Assembly (NCBI RefSeq): GCF_041902385.1
Contig: NZ_CP169244.1
Span: 3,596,001-3,660,000, forward strand
DNA from: Arcticibacter sp041902385
Lineage (GTDB): Bacteria; Bacteroidota; Bacteroidia; Sphingobacteriales; Sphingobacteriaceae
Direction: 5' to 3'
Length of the DNA stretch: 64,000 nucleotides
The translations under genes were made by a program, and so were the position numbers. Shown piece after piece: positions 55,592 through 63,887 of this stretch; positions within the stretch are counted from its first letter, which is position 1; every line of letters begins with the position of its first letter. The notes under the pieces are model-generated. The model had not been told where the DNA came from, searched no databases, and worked only from the letters and a program-made list of their open reading frames with translations.

Positions 55592-56071
55592 ATGGCAACC
55601 GAACAATATCCCAAAATATATCTGTACAGACGCGTTGTGCAGGCGAAGCTATTTATCGAGAAGTTCTATGCTGAGAAAATTGATCTGGGTAATATTTCTG
55701 ACGAGGCCTTTTTTTCCAAATTTCACTTTATAAGACTCTTCAAATCCATTTACGGAAAAACCCCGCATCAATACCTGACACATGTCAGGGTTCAAAAAGC
55801 GAAACAACTCTTGCTGCAGGACATACCCGTCAGGGAAGTATGTTTCTTAGTGGGCTACGATAGTGTAAGTACCTTTAGCGGACTGTTCAGCAAAACAGTG
55901 GGCAAAACACCATCTGCGTTCCTGAGCAGCTCCAAACAACGGAAAAGTGAAATCGAATCGCAGCCACTGGCCTTCGTTCCGAAATGCTATGCCTTTATGC
56001 ACGGCTGGACAAAAAAAGCAATTCTCAAGAAGCGAAGTCTTAGATCATTGCTCAACTTTGGATTGTCTTAA
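55592..56071 (+). CDS. AraC-type DNA-binding protein, short form
   Basis: Regulator of 159 residues made almost only of the AraC helix-turn-helix pair: LFIEKFYAEKIDLGNISDEA, then FFSKFHFIRLFKSIYGKTPH and VREVCFLVGYDSVSTFSGLF with SKTVGKTPSAF. It lacks a sensor domain. ATG 55592 is the start; the frame reads open upstream through the IS21 end units, but these are not coding. It is the first of three cargo genes (with VOC and DUF1569) that run together, and may control them. Confidence 0.85.
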   Translation: MATEQYPKIYLYRRVVQAKLFIEKFYAEKIDLGNISDEAFFSKFHFIRLFKSIYGKTPHQYLTHVRVQKAKQLLLQDIPVREVCFLVGYDSVSTFSGLFSKTVGKTPSAFLSSSKQRKSEIESQPLAFVPKCYAFMHGWTKKAILKKRSLRSLLNFGLS

Positions 56072-56090
56072 CAATCTAAAGAGAAAAGCA

Positions 56091-56525
56091 ATGATTACGA
56101 AAATGACCGTCACCAACATCCACGTTATAAACCAGGATAGTGCCTACGACTTCTATGTCAACAAGCTAGGCTTCAACCTTGTGGATGACATTCCAATGGG
56201 CCCGGACACCCGTTGGCTAACCGTTTCACCTCCCGAACAACCGGATTTGCAATTGGTCTTGTTTCCTGTTACGGTCAGTAAAATGTTTCCCAAAGATGTT
56301 GCGGATAATTTAATTGATCTGATCAGGAAGGGAATATTCGGTTGCGGAGTATTGACATGCAATGACATTTTTGCCACCTATGAAGAACTTAAAGCGAAGG
56401 GGGTAGAATTCATTAAGCCGCCCACCAAAGAGTTTTACGGAACAGAAGCGCTCTTTAAGGACGATTCAGGAAATTATTTCTCGTTGCAGCCACTTAACAA
56501 TTTCGACAATGAAAACACTATTTGA
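56091..56525 (+). CDS. VOC family protein (glyoxalase/bleomycin-resistance-like)
   Basis: Cytosolic protein of 144 residues with the VOC fold: VTNIHVINQDSAYDFYVNKL opens the first module, RWLTVSPPEQPDLQLVLFPV follows, and the second module has YEELKAKGVEFIKPPTKEFY then ALFKDDSGNYFSLQPLN, the strand with the last metal ligand. Members modify or bind small electrophiles or drugs. Starts 20 bases after the AraC stop; overlaps the DUF1569 start by 17 bases, so the genes are translationally linked. Confidence 0.88.
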   Translation: MITKMTVTNIHVINQDSAYDFYVNKLGFNLVDDIPMGPDTRWLTVSPPEQPDLQLVLFPVTVSKMFPKDVADNLIDLIRKGIFGCGVLTCNDIFATYEELKAKGVEFIKPPTKEFYGTEALFKDDSGNYFSLQPLNNFDNENTI

Positions 56526-56961
56526 TCCGGGCAGAAGAGAAGAACTCATCCAAAGAATTGCTTTACTAGTGCCAGACAGTAAGCCTCTTTGGGGTAAGAT
56601 GACTATCTATCAAATGGCCAGGCACTGCACTATCTGGAACGAGTGGGTGCTTGGAAAGAAGGACTTCGTTTACAAACAGGAATTTCTTGGAAAGCTCTTT
56701 GGCAAAATAGCCTTGAAGAGCAACACCAAAGATGACAAACCGATGGGCAGGAATATGCCTGCAGGGAAAGGATTTACTATTAAAGAGACAGAAGGAAGAC
56801 TAGAAGAGGAGATTTCCGTTTGGACAGAGCAAATCAAGAATTACGAGAATTTTTCCAATAATGCTTTCATTCATGATTTCTTTGGCAAAATGACAAAAGA
56901 GCAAATAGGAATCTTTGCGTATAAACACAACGACCATCACCTGCGGCAATTTAATGTGTAG
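56509..56961 (+). CDS. DUF1569 protein (DinB-like fold)
   Basis: Cytosolic protein of 150 residues. The helical four-bundle pattern with MTIYQMARHCTIWNEW near the start and HNDHHLRQF at the end, whose His residues bind a metal in related DinB proteins, points to DUF1569. It also has FTIKETEGRLEEEISVWTEQ. Function unknown, often co-located with VOC proteins and AraC regulators, as here. Overlaps the VOC gene by 17 bases. Confidence 0.85.
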   Translation: MKTLFDPGRREELIQRIALLVPDSKPLWGKMTIYQMARHCTIWNEWVLGKKDFVYKQEFLGKLFGKIALKSNTKDDKPMGRNMPAGKGFTIKETEGRLEEEISVWTEQIKNYENFSNNAFIHDFFGKMTKEQIGIFAYKHNDHHLRQFNV

Positions 56962-56966
56962 CTAAC

Positions 56967-56991
56967 AGCGAGCCGTTGCCCACGGCTCGCT
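56967..56991. terminator. Hairpin after DUF1569
   Basis: Perfect arms AGCGAGCCGT and ACGGCTCGCT around TGCCC, five bases after the stop. No T tract follows; the stem is GC-rich, so it is a plausible terminator. Confidence 0.6.
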
Positions 56992-57072
56992 GCCGCGAGC
57001 ACTTACAATGTACTTTGTTTAGTTGAGATGGTGGTAATGCCGGTAAATCGATACTAATGAAAACATTTTTAA

Positions 57073-57107
57073 CGTTTAATAATGCTATCCCTGCATTATT
57101 AAACGTA
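57073..57107. terminator. Perfect 14-base-pair hairpin with T-rich tail
   Basis: Arms ACGTTTAATAATGC and GCATTATTAAACGT around TATCCCT, followed by ATTTTATT and preceded by TTTTTA, which would suit either direction. Between DUF1569 and the lipoprotein gene. Confidence 0.7.
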
Positions 57108-57148
57108 TTTTATTACAACGATTAGTTATTAGAAGTTATATTACACTA

Positions 57149-57739
57149 ATGATCTACAGGCTTAAATTGATCGAAGAATATTTTGGAAGCAAAAAGGTTC
57201 AATATGCAATTATGCTTACTTTGCTTTTATCTGGATGCTCGAAAAAAGATGATATTGGCAGGGCTCCCTCTCAGGATAGTGAGTATTTTGAGGCAATGGT
57301 AGGTGAGAAGGAAGTGTCAGTTAAGAACGGTGATGCAGGGCATTTCGTATCTGCGCAGTATGGCTTGGACGCCGGCATAAAACGTTATTTTGTAACTATT
57401 AATCTGAATAAAGCAGACTTGCAAAAAGGCAAGTCCGTAAATCTCCAATTTCAATTATATGACTTCAAAATAGGTCTTTATCGAATTAGTAATCAAGGGA
57501 TCGACAACACGCCTCAAGAAGATAGAATTATTTTAGTCAGCACCGGTAATGGGACGGAAAACACTTATGCTCCTCGGTTTGATAAACCACCTTTTGAAAT
57601 AGAAATATCGAAGATTAAGTATCATAATTATAGCGAGGTTCCAGCAGTCAGCGGGCGTTTGAATGGAATTTTATATAACACTCGTGATTTTCGAGATTCG
57701 TTAGTCATAACGAAGGGCTCTTTCAGCTCTCGTTATTGA
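57149..57739 (+). CDS. Lipoprotein of unknown function
   Basis: Protein of 196 codons with a lipoprotein signal: AIMLTLLLSGCSKKDD places Cys at about residue 30, so the true start may be an internal Met. The remainder is beta-rich (KRYFVTINLNKADLQKGKSV, then NLQFQLYDFKIGLYRISNQG) with no recognised family. The DNA is visibly richer in A and T than the neighbouring metabolic genes, hinting at transfer. It is the last gene before the second IS21-type end. Confidence 0.7.
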   Translation: MIYRLKLIEEYFGSKKVQYAIMLTLLLSGCSKKDDIGRAPSQDSEYFEAMVGEKEVSVKNGDAGHFVSAQYGLDAGIKRYFVTINLNKADLQKGKSVNLQFQLYDFKIGLYRISNQGIDNTPQEDRIILVSTGNGTENTYAPRFDKPPFEIEISKIKYHNYSEVPAVSGRLNGILYNTRDFRDSLVITKGSFSSRY

Positions 57740-57743
57740 CACG

Positions 57744-57767
57744 CAGACTGAATTTTGTTTCAGTCTG
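57744..57767. terminator. Hairpin after the lipoprotein gene
   Basis: Arms CAGACTGAA and TTCAGTCTG around TTTTGT, four bases after the stop codon. No T tract. Confidence 0.55.
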
Positions 57768-57778
57768 AACTCCTCACT

Positions 57779-57820
57779 GGATATTCCGCTGCAAAGTGCA
57801 CCACTTTTCCGCTCGATAGT
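57779..57820. repeat. Inverted copy of the IS21-type end, right border of the cargo block
   Basis: 42 bases (GGATATTCCGCTGC and on) that are the complement of 55506-55547 with one mismatch. It is a left-type end with no element genes behind it, so the rest of that copy is gone. Confidence 0.85.
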
Positions 57821-57994
57821 GGTTCTTCCCCACTTTTGGTGGTTAAGACGGCGACAATATCAATCTATTCTCGTAGACGTAGGGAACATCGCCCGTAGGT
57901 TTATGTTTTCTAACACACACGCACACAAGCAGGACGCTAGTTTGTCCGTCTTTAATAAATCAACAGCTTACGAAATAATGTAAATTGTGGCCAC

Positions 57995-58019
57995 GATAAT
58001 CGGTTTATATCCGATTATC
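57995..58019. promoter_or_regulatory. Operator-type inverted repeat upstream of abiEi
   Basis: Perfect arms GATAATCGG and CCGATTATC around TTTATAT, ending 23 bases before the abiEi start. AbiEi antitoxins are known to bind inverted repeats in their own promoter, so this is a probable autoregulatory site. Confidence 0.7.
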
Positions 58020-58042
58020 TTATAAAATTTATACATTTGAAT

Positions 58043-58681
58043 ATGGATTTCGGCCAGGTTATACAAGCATATGCGGAGCAGCCTTTGACTCGTCAGGTAA
58101 TCCTGTCTCTGCTGAAGGATTACAGAAGGCCTAACGACAAGGTGCATGAACTGTTGAAGGAAGGCATACTGCGGCCTATAAAGAAAGGTCTGTATATTGC
58201 CGGCCCTGCAATAAAAACCAATAAGCCCGAACCTTTTCTTCTTGCTAATCACATATTAGGGCCTAGTTATGTTTCTTTAGACAGTGCTTTGTCTTATCAC
58301 GGCTTAATACCGGAGCGGGTATTTGAGATTTCATCCATGACCACCAAAGCTTCGCGTAGGTTTACTACATCTTCGGGCGTATTTACTTATGCGCATCTGG
58401 ATCTGCCATATTATTCATTCGGATTAAAGCAGGCAAAGTTAACAGATGAACAATATGCGATGATAGCATCGCCGGAAAAGGCTCTGTTTGATAAAATCGC
58501 TGCAACTGCGGGAATAATACTAAGAAGCCAGAAAAGTGCGGCCGTTTATTTGATTGAAGACCTGAGAATGGACGAAGATATTTTAAAAGGACTAAATACC
58601 AGGATGATGTCCTCATGGCTGAGGGATGCCCCCAAGAGGGACAGCTTGTCGATGGTTATAAAAATGATTGAAAAATTATGA
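58043..58681 (+). CDS. abiEi: AbiEi-family type IV antitoxin
   Basis: Antitoxin of 212 residues. The N-terminal winged helix (LTRQVILSLLKDYRRPNDKV, then HELLKEGILRPIKKGLYIAG) binds DNA. The middle AbiEi_4-like part is PEPFLLANHILGPSYVSLDS, then ALSYHGLIPERVFEISSMTT and ASPEKALFDKI. In known AbiE pairs the antitoxin represses the operon and neutralises the nucleotidyltransferase toxin without a tight complex. ATG 58043 is chosen over TTG 58037. Its stop overlaps the toxin start (ATGA), which implies coupled translation. Confidence 0.9.
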   Translation: MDFGQVIQAYAEQPLTRQVILSLLKDYRRPNDKVHELLKEGILRPIKKGLYIAGPAIKTNKPEPFLLANHILGPSYVSLDSALSYHGLIPERVFEISSMTTKASRRFTTSSGVFTYAHLDLPYYSFGLKQAKLTDEQYAMIASPEKALFDKIAATAGIILRSQKSAAVYLIEDLRMDEDILKGLNTRMMSSWLRDAPKRDSLSMVIKMIEKL

Positions 58682-59531
58682 TAAAAGAATGGCTGGACTC
58701 CTACCATCCTGCCAATAAGGAGGAGGCATTGCAGGCCCTGCGTGAAATTATGCAGGAAGTCGCACTTGCAGGGTTACAGCGTGCAGGATTTTTGAAAAGG
58801 CGGCTTTTTACGGAGGAACTGCATTAAGAATATTCTACGGGCTTAACCGTTTTTCCGAAGATCTCGATTTTTCACTTCTGGACGTTAATCCTGATTTTTC
58901 CCTGGAAAAGTATTTAGATGCCATTCTCACTGAATTTGATTCATTGGGCATGCGGGTATCTGTTAAGGAAAAACAAAAAACGAATCAAAATAACATTGAG
59001 TCGGCGTTCTTAAAATCAGAAACGATATGGAGAGAACTGGTTTTAGAAGGCGTGGTACCGCAAAATGGGCTGGAGCAGAAAGCGAATATCAAAATTAAGC
59101 TGGAAGTAGATACCATGCCGCCGATGGGTTTTGAAACGGAAGAAAAACTATTACTGAAACCCTTCTCTTTTTATGTAAAATGCTTTACTATTTCAGATCT
59201 TTTTGCTGGTAAAATGCATGCACTGTTATTCCGCAAGTGGAAGAATAATGTTAAAGGCCGGGATTGGTATGATATGGAGTGGTATATTAAAAAAGGCATT
59301 CCGCTAAATCTCAAACATTTCGGCCTTCGGGCAAAAGACAGCGGCGACTGGAAAGAGGAGTCAATTACACCGGAAGAATTTCAGGGCTTGTTACATGCAA
59401 AGATTGACGGTGTGGATTTGAACCGTGTAAAAGCAGACATCAGCAGGTTCATCCCGGATCCTAAAGCTTTAGATATCTGGACTCCGCAATATTTTCATGA
59501 TTTAGCAGGGCATCTGAAAATTAAGTCATAA
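58678..59531 (+). pseudogene. abiEii: AbiEii-family nucleotidyltransferase toxin, one-base frameshift
   Basis: Toxin of about 284 residues. The first frame, MIKEWLDSYHPANKEEALQA and on to LAGLQRAGF, changes frame in the run of five T at 58789-58793. With a sixth T the frame continues FEKAAFYGGTALRIFYGLNR, then FSEDLDFSLLDVNPDFSLEK. GGTALR and RFSEDLDF are the nucleotidyltransferase motif of the AbiEii/DUF1814 family. The frame goes on through SDLFAGKMHALLFRKWKNNV and KGRDWYDMEWYIKKGIPLN, another family block. It adds nucleotides to a cell RNA when not neutralised. As written it is broken; the error pattern of the window favours an intact gene. Confidence 0.85.
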
Positions 59532-59574
59532 AGCGGAAGCTTTAGGTTGAAGCCAATTAATATGTAGAACGGTA

Positions 59575-59841
59575 CGTTTAACAGAACAAAGGTGGAGCAA
59601 TCCGGCTTTAAATCTTAATACCGTTGGGAAAGCCATTAATCTCCACCAGAACAATATCTTGAACTACTTTGATAACCGAGGTACAAACGCTTCGGCCGAG
59701 TCGTTCGATGCCAGGATAGATGCTTTCAGAGCTGAGTCAAATAAATCAGCAATAGCTCTTTTCATAATAATTCGTACAGAAAATCACTTCACTTATGATG
59801 GGCATGAAGAAAAGAGAAGAAGAATACGAGCTATTGGATAA
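59575..59841 (+). pseudogene. Transposase C-terminal relic
   Basis: The frame gives WSNPALNLNTVGKAINLHQN, then NILNYFDNRGTNASAESFDA and RIDAFRAE. Bacteroidota transposases (ISL3/ISAon1-like) read ILNYFDNRSTNASAESFNAK near their C-termini. The start of the gene is absent and the end is degenerate. It directly follows the AbiE pair. Confidence 0.65.
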
Positions 59842-59976
59842 GTTTGCCGGCCACTGAAAACTGAAGGGACGATTTTAGAATCTTTAGCCTACCCTTGATT
59901 TACATACAACTTTCAGGGCTTTGCATACAGCCATGAACGTATTCTCCACGACCTTTGACCTATTAAAACTAATAGT

Positions 59977-60981
59977 ATGGAAATGAAGACAATGAATTTA
60001 GGAAGAGAAGGTCTGGTTGTGCCCATTATAGGTTTGGGCTGCATGGGTATGACGGGTTTTGAAGAAGGAAACATGTACGGAGAGGCGGATGAGCAGGAAG
60101 CTATCGCCACTATTCACCGGTCGCTCGAATTAGGCGGCAATTTTCTGGATACTGCCGATTTGTACGGCCCTTTCAAAAATGAACAGTTAATAGCTAAGGC
60201 AATAGACGGTAACAGGGATAAATACATTATCGCGACAAAATTCGGCTGGGAAATAGATGATAACAACAAAGTGACCTGGGCTATTAATGGCAAAAAAGAA
60301 TATGTGAAAAAAGCGGTGGAACGCTCTCTCAAAAATCTTAACACCGAGTATATTGATCTGTACTACATGCACCGGCTTGACAAAAATACGCCCATCGAAG
60401 AAACCGTTGAGGCGATGAGCGAACTGGTGAAGGAAGGAAAAGTGGGTTATATCGGACTGTCTGAAGTATCTTCAGAAAACTGTAAAAAGAGCTCACGCGG
60501 TTCACCCCATTACAGCCGTACAAAGCGAATATTCTTTATTTGAGCGTTCAGCAGAAGAACGTGGCATACTGAATACGTTGAATGAGCTTGCGATTGGTTT
60601 TGTCGCATATTCACCCTTAGGACGAGGTTTTCTATCCGGACAGATCCGCACGATAGATGACTTGCCGGAAAATGATTTCCGCAGAGTAATCCCCCGTTTT
60701 CAGGAAGCTCATTTTTACAAGAATATTGAATTGGTGAAAGCAATTGAGGCAATGGCTGAAGAGAAAAAATAACCGCATCACAGCTGGCACTGGCCTGGAT
60801 TATAAATAAGGGCATCTTACCCATTCCAGGCACTAAACGAAGAAAATACCTGGAGCAAAACATAGCGGCCTCCGAGATTGAATTAAACGAAGCCGATGTG
60901 GCGAAACTCGAAAGTATAGTGCCCCTGGGTACTGATACCGGTAATCCATACGATGAGTTTAGTATGGGGCTTATTGATCAA
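59977..60981 (+). pseudogene. Aldo/keto reductase with two one-base shifts
   Basis: NADPH-dependent reductase of about 330 residues. The first frame has LVVPIIGLGCMGMTGFEEG, then NFLDTADLYGPFKNEQLIAK with the Asp/Tyr pair, YIIATKFGWEID with Lys, and DLYYMHRLDKNTPIEETVEA with the His, so the tetrad is complete. One extra A in the run at 60476-60479 shifts to TVKRAHAVHPITAVQSEYSL, then FVAYSPLGRGFLSGQIRTID. One missing A at 60764-60769 shifts to ITASQLALAWIINKGILPIP and the end GTDTGNPYDEFSMGLID. The last frame runs into the AraC gene with no stop. Confidence 0.85.
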
Positions 60982-60990
60982 ATTAGTAGT

Positions 60991-61887
60991 ATGAATGCCA
61001 TCAGATCAATCTCGGAATTTCACCGATTACTCTCTTTGCCCGAGCCACGCCACCCATTGGTGAGTGTGATCGACCTCAACGAAAGCGTTTTCCTGGAAGA
61101 TGACGTATGGAAAGGTTTTGTAAACAGATTTTATTGTGTCGCCCTCAAAAGGGAAGCCAGGGGTAAAATACGATACGGTCAGCAACATTATGACTACAAT
61201 AAGGGTGTCCTCAGCTTTACTGCGCCTAATCAGGTTCAGTACCTGGATCTGAACAACGTAGAATGCGGATCGGGGTACCTGCTTGTTTTTCACCCCGACT
61301 TTTTGCTGGCGCATCCTCTTTCAAGCAACATCAGCGGTTATAACTTCTTTTCCTACGCGGTAAATGAGGCGTTGCATCTTTCTGCTGAAGAGGAAGACGA
61401 TCTTATTGTCATATTCAACAAGATCAATAAGGAATGCGGGCATATTGACAGATACACCCAACAAATTATCCTGTCGCAGATTGAGTTGCTGCTCAATTAT
61501 TCCACCCGGTTTTACGAGCGGCAATTCATCACCCGGAAAAACCACAATCATCAGCTGATCGCCAAATTTGAACGCCTTGTGAACGAGTATTTCGACAGCA
61601 GTACTGCAGCGCAGCAGGACCTATTAACGGTACAACGCGCCGCCGAACTAATGAACCTGTCTCCAAACTATCTCAGCGATCTGCTGCGCATGCATACAGG
61701 GCAAAACACACAGCAGCATATACATCAGAAGTTGATCGAAAAGGCAAAGGAGAAACTCTCGACTACAAATTTATCGGTCAGCGAAATCGCTTATACATTG
61801 GGCTTTGAACATGCACAATCATTCAGTACACTATTTAAAAAGAAAACCAGTTTGTCGCCTCTTGAATTCCGGCAGGCATTTAACTGA
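60991..61887 (+). CDS. AraC family regulator
   Basis: Regulator of 298 residues. A cupin-like N-terminal part (FHRLLSLPEPRHPLVSVIDL, then RYGQQHYDYNKGVLSFTAPN) precedes the HTH pair: LLTVQRAAELMNLSPNYLSD, then SVSEIAYTLGFEHAQSFSTL and FKKKTSLSPLEFRQAF. ATG 60991 (MNAIRSISEFH) is taken as start since relatives begin there. In the sequence as given the frame is open from the aldo/keto reductase, as the stop between the genes is missing. It probably controls the reductase. Confidence 0.88.
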   Translation: MNAIRSISEFHRLLSLPEPRHPLVSVIDLNESVFLEDDVWKGFVNRFYCVALKREARGKIRYGQQHYDYNKGVLSFTAPNQVQYLDLNNVECGSGYLLVFHPDFLLAHPLSSNISGYNFFSYAVNEALHLSAEEEDDLIVIFNKINKECGHIDRYTQQIILSQIELLLNYSTRFYERQFITRKNHNHQLIAKFERLVNEYFDSSTAAQQDLLTVQRAAELMNLSPNYLSDLLRMHTGQNTQQHIHQKLIEKAKEKLSTTNLSVSEIAYTLGFEHAQSFSTLFKKKTSLSPLEFRQAFN

Positions 61888-61917
61888 TTCCAATAAAAGC
61901 ATCAATAATCCCAAATT

Positions 61918-62270
61918 ATGGCTACTTTTCATAAAATGGTACTTGAGTTCAACCGTTTGCTGTCTCATCAGAAATTTATAGAAGCATTAGACTTTTATGA
62001 CGACGACGTAGTTGCTTCCGACAATTTAAATGCGCCCGTTAAGGGAAAATCTTCACTGAGAAAGCAGATGGAAGATTTTATTGAAAATGCAACCATAGAG
62101 GCCATTGAAGTGGTATCCTTATCCTCTGAGGATAACTTATCGTTCACGAACTGGTATTATTCCTTCGACATAAAATACAGGGTAGGTTCAGCGGGCACCG
62201 GTTTTCGGTACAAAGATGGAAGAACAATAAAATTATCCAGGAGCATCATTTTTACAGTGCACAGTCCTGA
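61918..62270 (+). pseudogene. SnoaL-like (NTF2 fold) protein, one-base frameshift
   Basis: Small protein of about 117 residues. The first frame has LEFNRLLSHQKFIEALDFYD, then DVVASDNLNAPVKGKSSLRK and NLSFTNWYYSFDIKYRVG, the cone fold of SnoaL-like proteins. With one A added at 62212-62214 the end reads RYKRWKNNKIIQEHHFYSAQ then a stop at 62268-62270, matching the usual RW-x-x-x-KI-x-x-E-x-FY ending. The unshifted frame runs to 62295 with an unlike ending. Enzyme or binding role unknown; it follows the AraC regulator. Confidence 0.75.
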
Positions 62271-62717
62271 ATTGTTATTCCTGACCCGCTCCTGACCGCG
62301 CTCGCACCTTCAGCGGCGATGACTCAGTACTGCTTTTGTAATCCTTTTCCAAATCTTCGAAGTTCCTCGCAGATGCATCAAAGCATTGCCGAAGCATTAC
62401 CGAAGCAGCTCGGGACGCAATCAGAACGTTATCGGTCGGAAGAATAACATAGAAGCATAGAAGGGGAGGGGGCGAGAGAAAAAAGCCGTCTAAGTGGTTC
62501 GCCCTCTGATTAATCAAGGTTCTACCCCCGCCAGTTTCTTTAAACCTCATTTTCCCAAACTGATACAAATCGACAAAACCTTGAGTCGCGTTTCTAATAT
62601 TCGTTTGGTTATTTTGGATTGTAACAGAACCGGCGATTAGTGATGCGTATACTTGCCGCGGTTTTAACTAACATGAATGACCCTTTCAATATTATAAACC
62701 CCACTTAATAAAATATC
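62271..62717. other. Intergenic region with an 11-base repeat tract
   Basis: About 450 bases with no gene. Holds the repeat tract at 62381-62413. The last 100 bases presumably hold the promoter of GH105. Confidence 0.5.
62381..62413. repeat. Three 11-base tandem repeats (AAGCATTGCCG type)
   Basis: Units AAGCATTGCCG, AAGCATTACCG and AAGCAGCTCGG. Same period as the tract at 32389, with different sequence. Confidence 0.75.
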
Positions 62718-63830
62718 ATGATGCGTAGGCTATTTGTACTCTTACTTCTTTTCACATTCCAGTTTTCATTCGCACAAAAAAATCAAAAGAAACTGCTAAC
62801 CGACTTCCCAAAAGGCTATACGCCAGAGGAGGTAGGGAGACGCTTAGCATACCGCTTTCTGGACGGCAAACATATGCTGCATGCCGGAAAATGGATCAGT
62901 TACCCCGAAACGTTTAACTGGACCGGCGCCTTGAAATTTGGAGCAATGACCAGGGATAAAAACCTCATTAAGCTTTTGCAGAACAGGTTCGAACCCCTCT
63001 TTTCTACCGAAAGCGCGCTGCTGCCTCCTAAAAATCACGTAGACCTTAACATGTTCGGCAGCCTGCCTTTTGAAATGTACCTCGTTACTAAAGAGCAACG
63101 CTACAGGGATTTGGCAACGCCTTATGCCGACACGCAATGGATACTTCCGGATAATGCCAATGCCCGGGAAAAGGCATGGGCAGACAAGGGGTACTCCTGG
63201 CAGACCCGTCTATGGATCGATGATATGTATATGATCACGATTGTACAGACGCAGGCGTTCAGAGTATCAGGTGACCGAAAATATATTGACCGGGCAGCGA
63301 AAGAAATGGTTATGTACTTAGATTCGCTGCAGCGGCCTAACGGGCTTTTCTATCATGCTCCTGATGTGCCTTTCTATTGGGGCAGAGGCAATGGCTGGAT
63401 GGCGGCCGGCATGGCAGTCTTACTGCGTTATTTGCCGGAAGATAATAAAGATCGTCCGCGTATCCTGCAAGGCTACCGCACCATGATGGAAAGTCTGAAG
63501 AAATTCCAAACGCCTAAAGGAATGTGGAACCAGTTGATTGACGATCCAAACTGCTGGGCAGAAACTTCCGGCTCTGCTATGTTTACATATGCAATAATAT
63601 CCGGGGTAAAACAGGGCTGGCTCAATCAGGCGGAATATGCCCCCGTAGCCCGCAAAGCCTGGATGGCCATGATCCCCTACATAAACGAGAAGGGTGATGT
63701 AACCGAGGTATGTGTCGGCACAAATAAAAAGAACGACAAGCAGTATTATTACGATCGCCCCCGCCATGTAGGCGATTACCACGGGCAGTCGCCTTACCTG
63801 TGGTGTGCTAACGCCCTGCTTGAAAAATAA
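62718..63830 (+). CDS. GH105 unsaturated rhamnogalacturonyl hydrolase
   Basis: Exported alpha6/alpha6 barrel enzyme of 370 residues that removes unsaturated galacturonate or glucuronate from oligosaccharides made by pectin or similar lyases. Signal peptide to about 19 (FQFSFAQ). YteR-type signatures are NWTGALKFGAMTRDKNLIKL at 67-86, HVDLNMFGSLPFEMYLV at 107-123 with Asp109, and YSWQTRLWIDDMYMITIVQT at 159-178 with Asp168/Asp169 at the catalytic-acid position. GRGNGWMAAGMAVLLRYLPE closes the barrel. It precedes an SDR of the KduD type, which would handle the product. Confidence 0.92.
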   Translation: MMRRLFVLLLLFTFQFSFAQKNQKKLLTDFPKGYTPEEVGRRLAYRFLDGKHMLHAGKWISYPETFNWTGALKFGAMTRDKNLIKLLQNRFEPLFSTESALLPPKNHVDLNMFGSLPFEMYLVTKEQRYRDLATPYADTQWILPDNANAREKAWADKGYSWQTRLWIDDMYMITIVQTQAFRVSGDRKYIDRAAKEMVMYLDSLQRPNGLFYHAPDVPFYWGRGNGWMAAGMAVLLRYLPEDNKDRPRILQGYRTMMESLKKFQTPKGMWNQLIDDPNCWAETSGSAMFTYAIISGVKQGWLNQAEYAPVARKAWMAMIPYINEKGDVTEVCVGTNKKNDKQYYYDRPRHVGDYHGQSPYLWCANALLEK

Positions 63831-63887
63831 GCGTATCACGCTGTTTAACACTTGTTTTAATAGAATATAGAAGAAGCCAATTATATT

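Noticed and set aside
58032..58039. TACATTTG, a perfect TAnnTTTG Bacteroidota -7 box, just before the abiEi start
   Set aside because: It ends three bases before the ATG, so transcription would begin inside the gene. No matching -33 box at the right distance was seen. Probably chance in AT-rich DNA.
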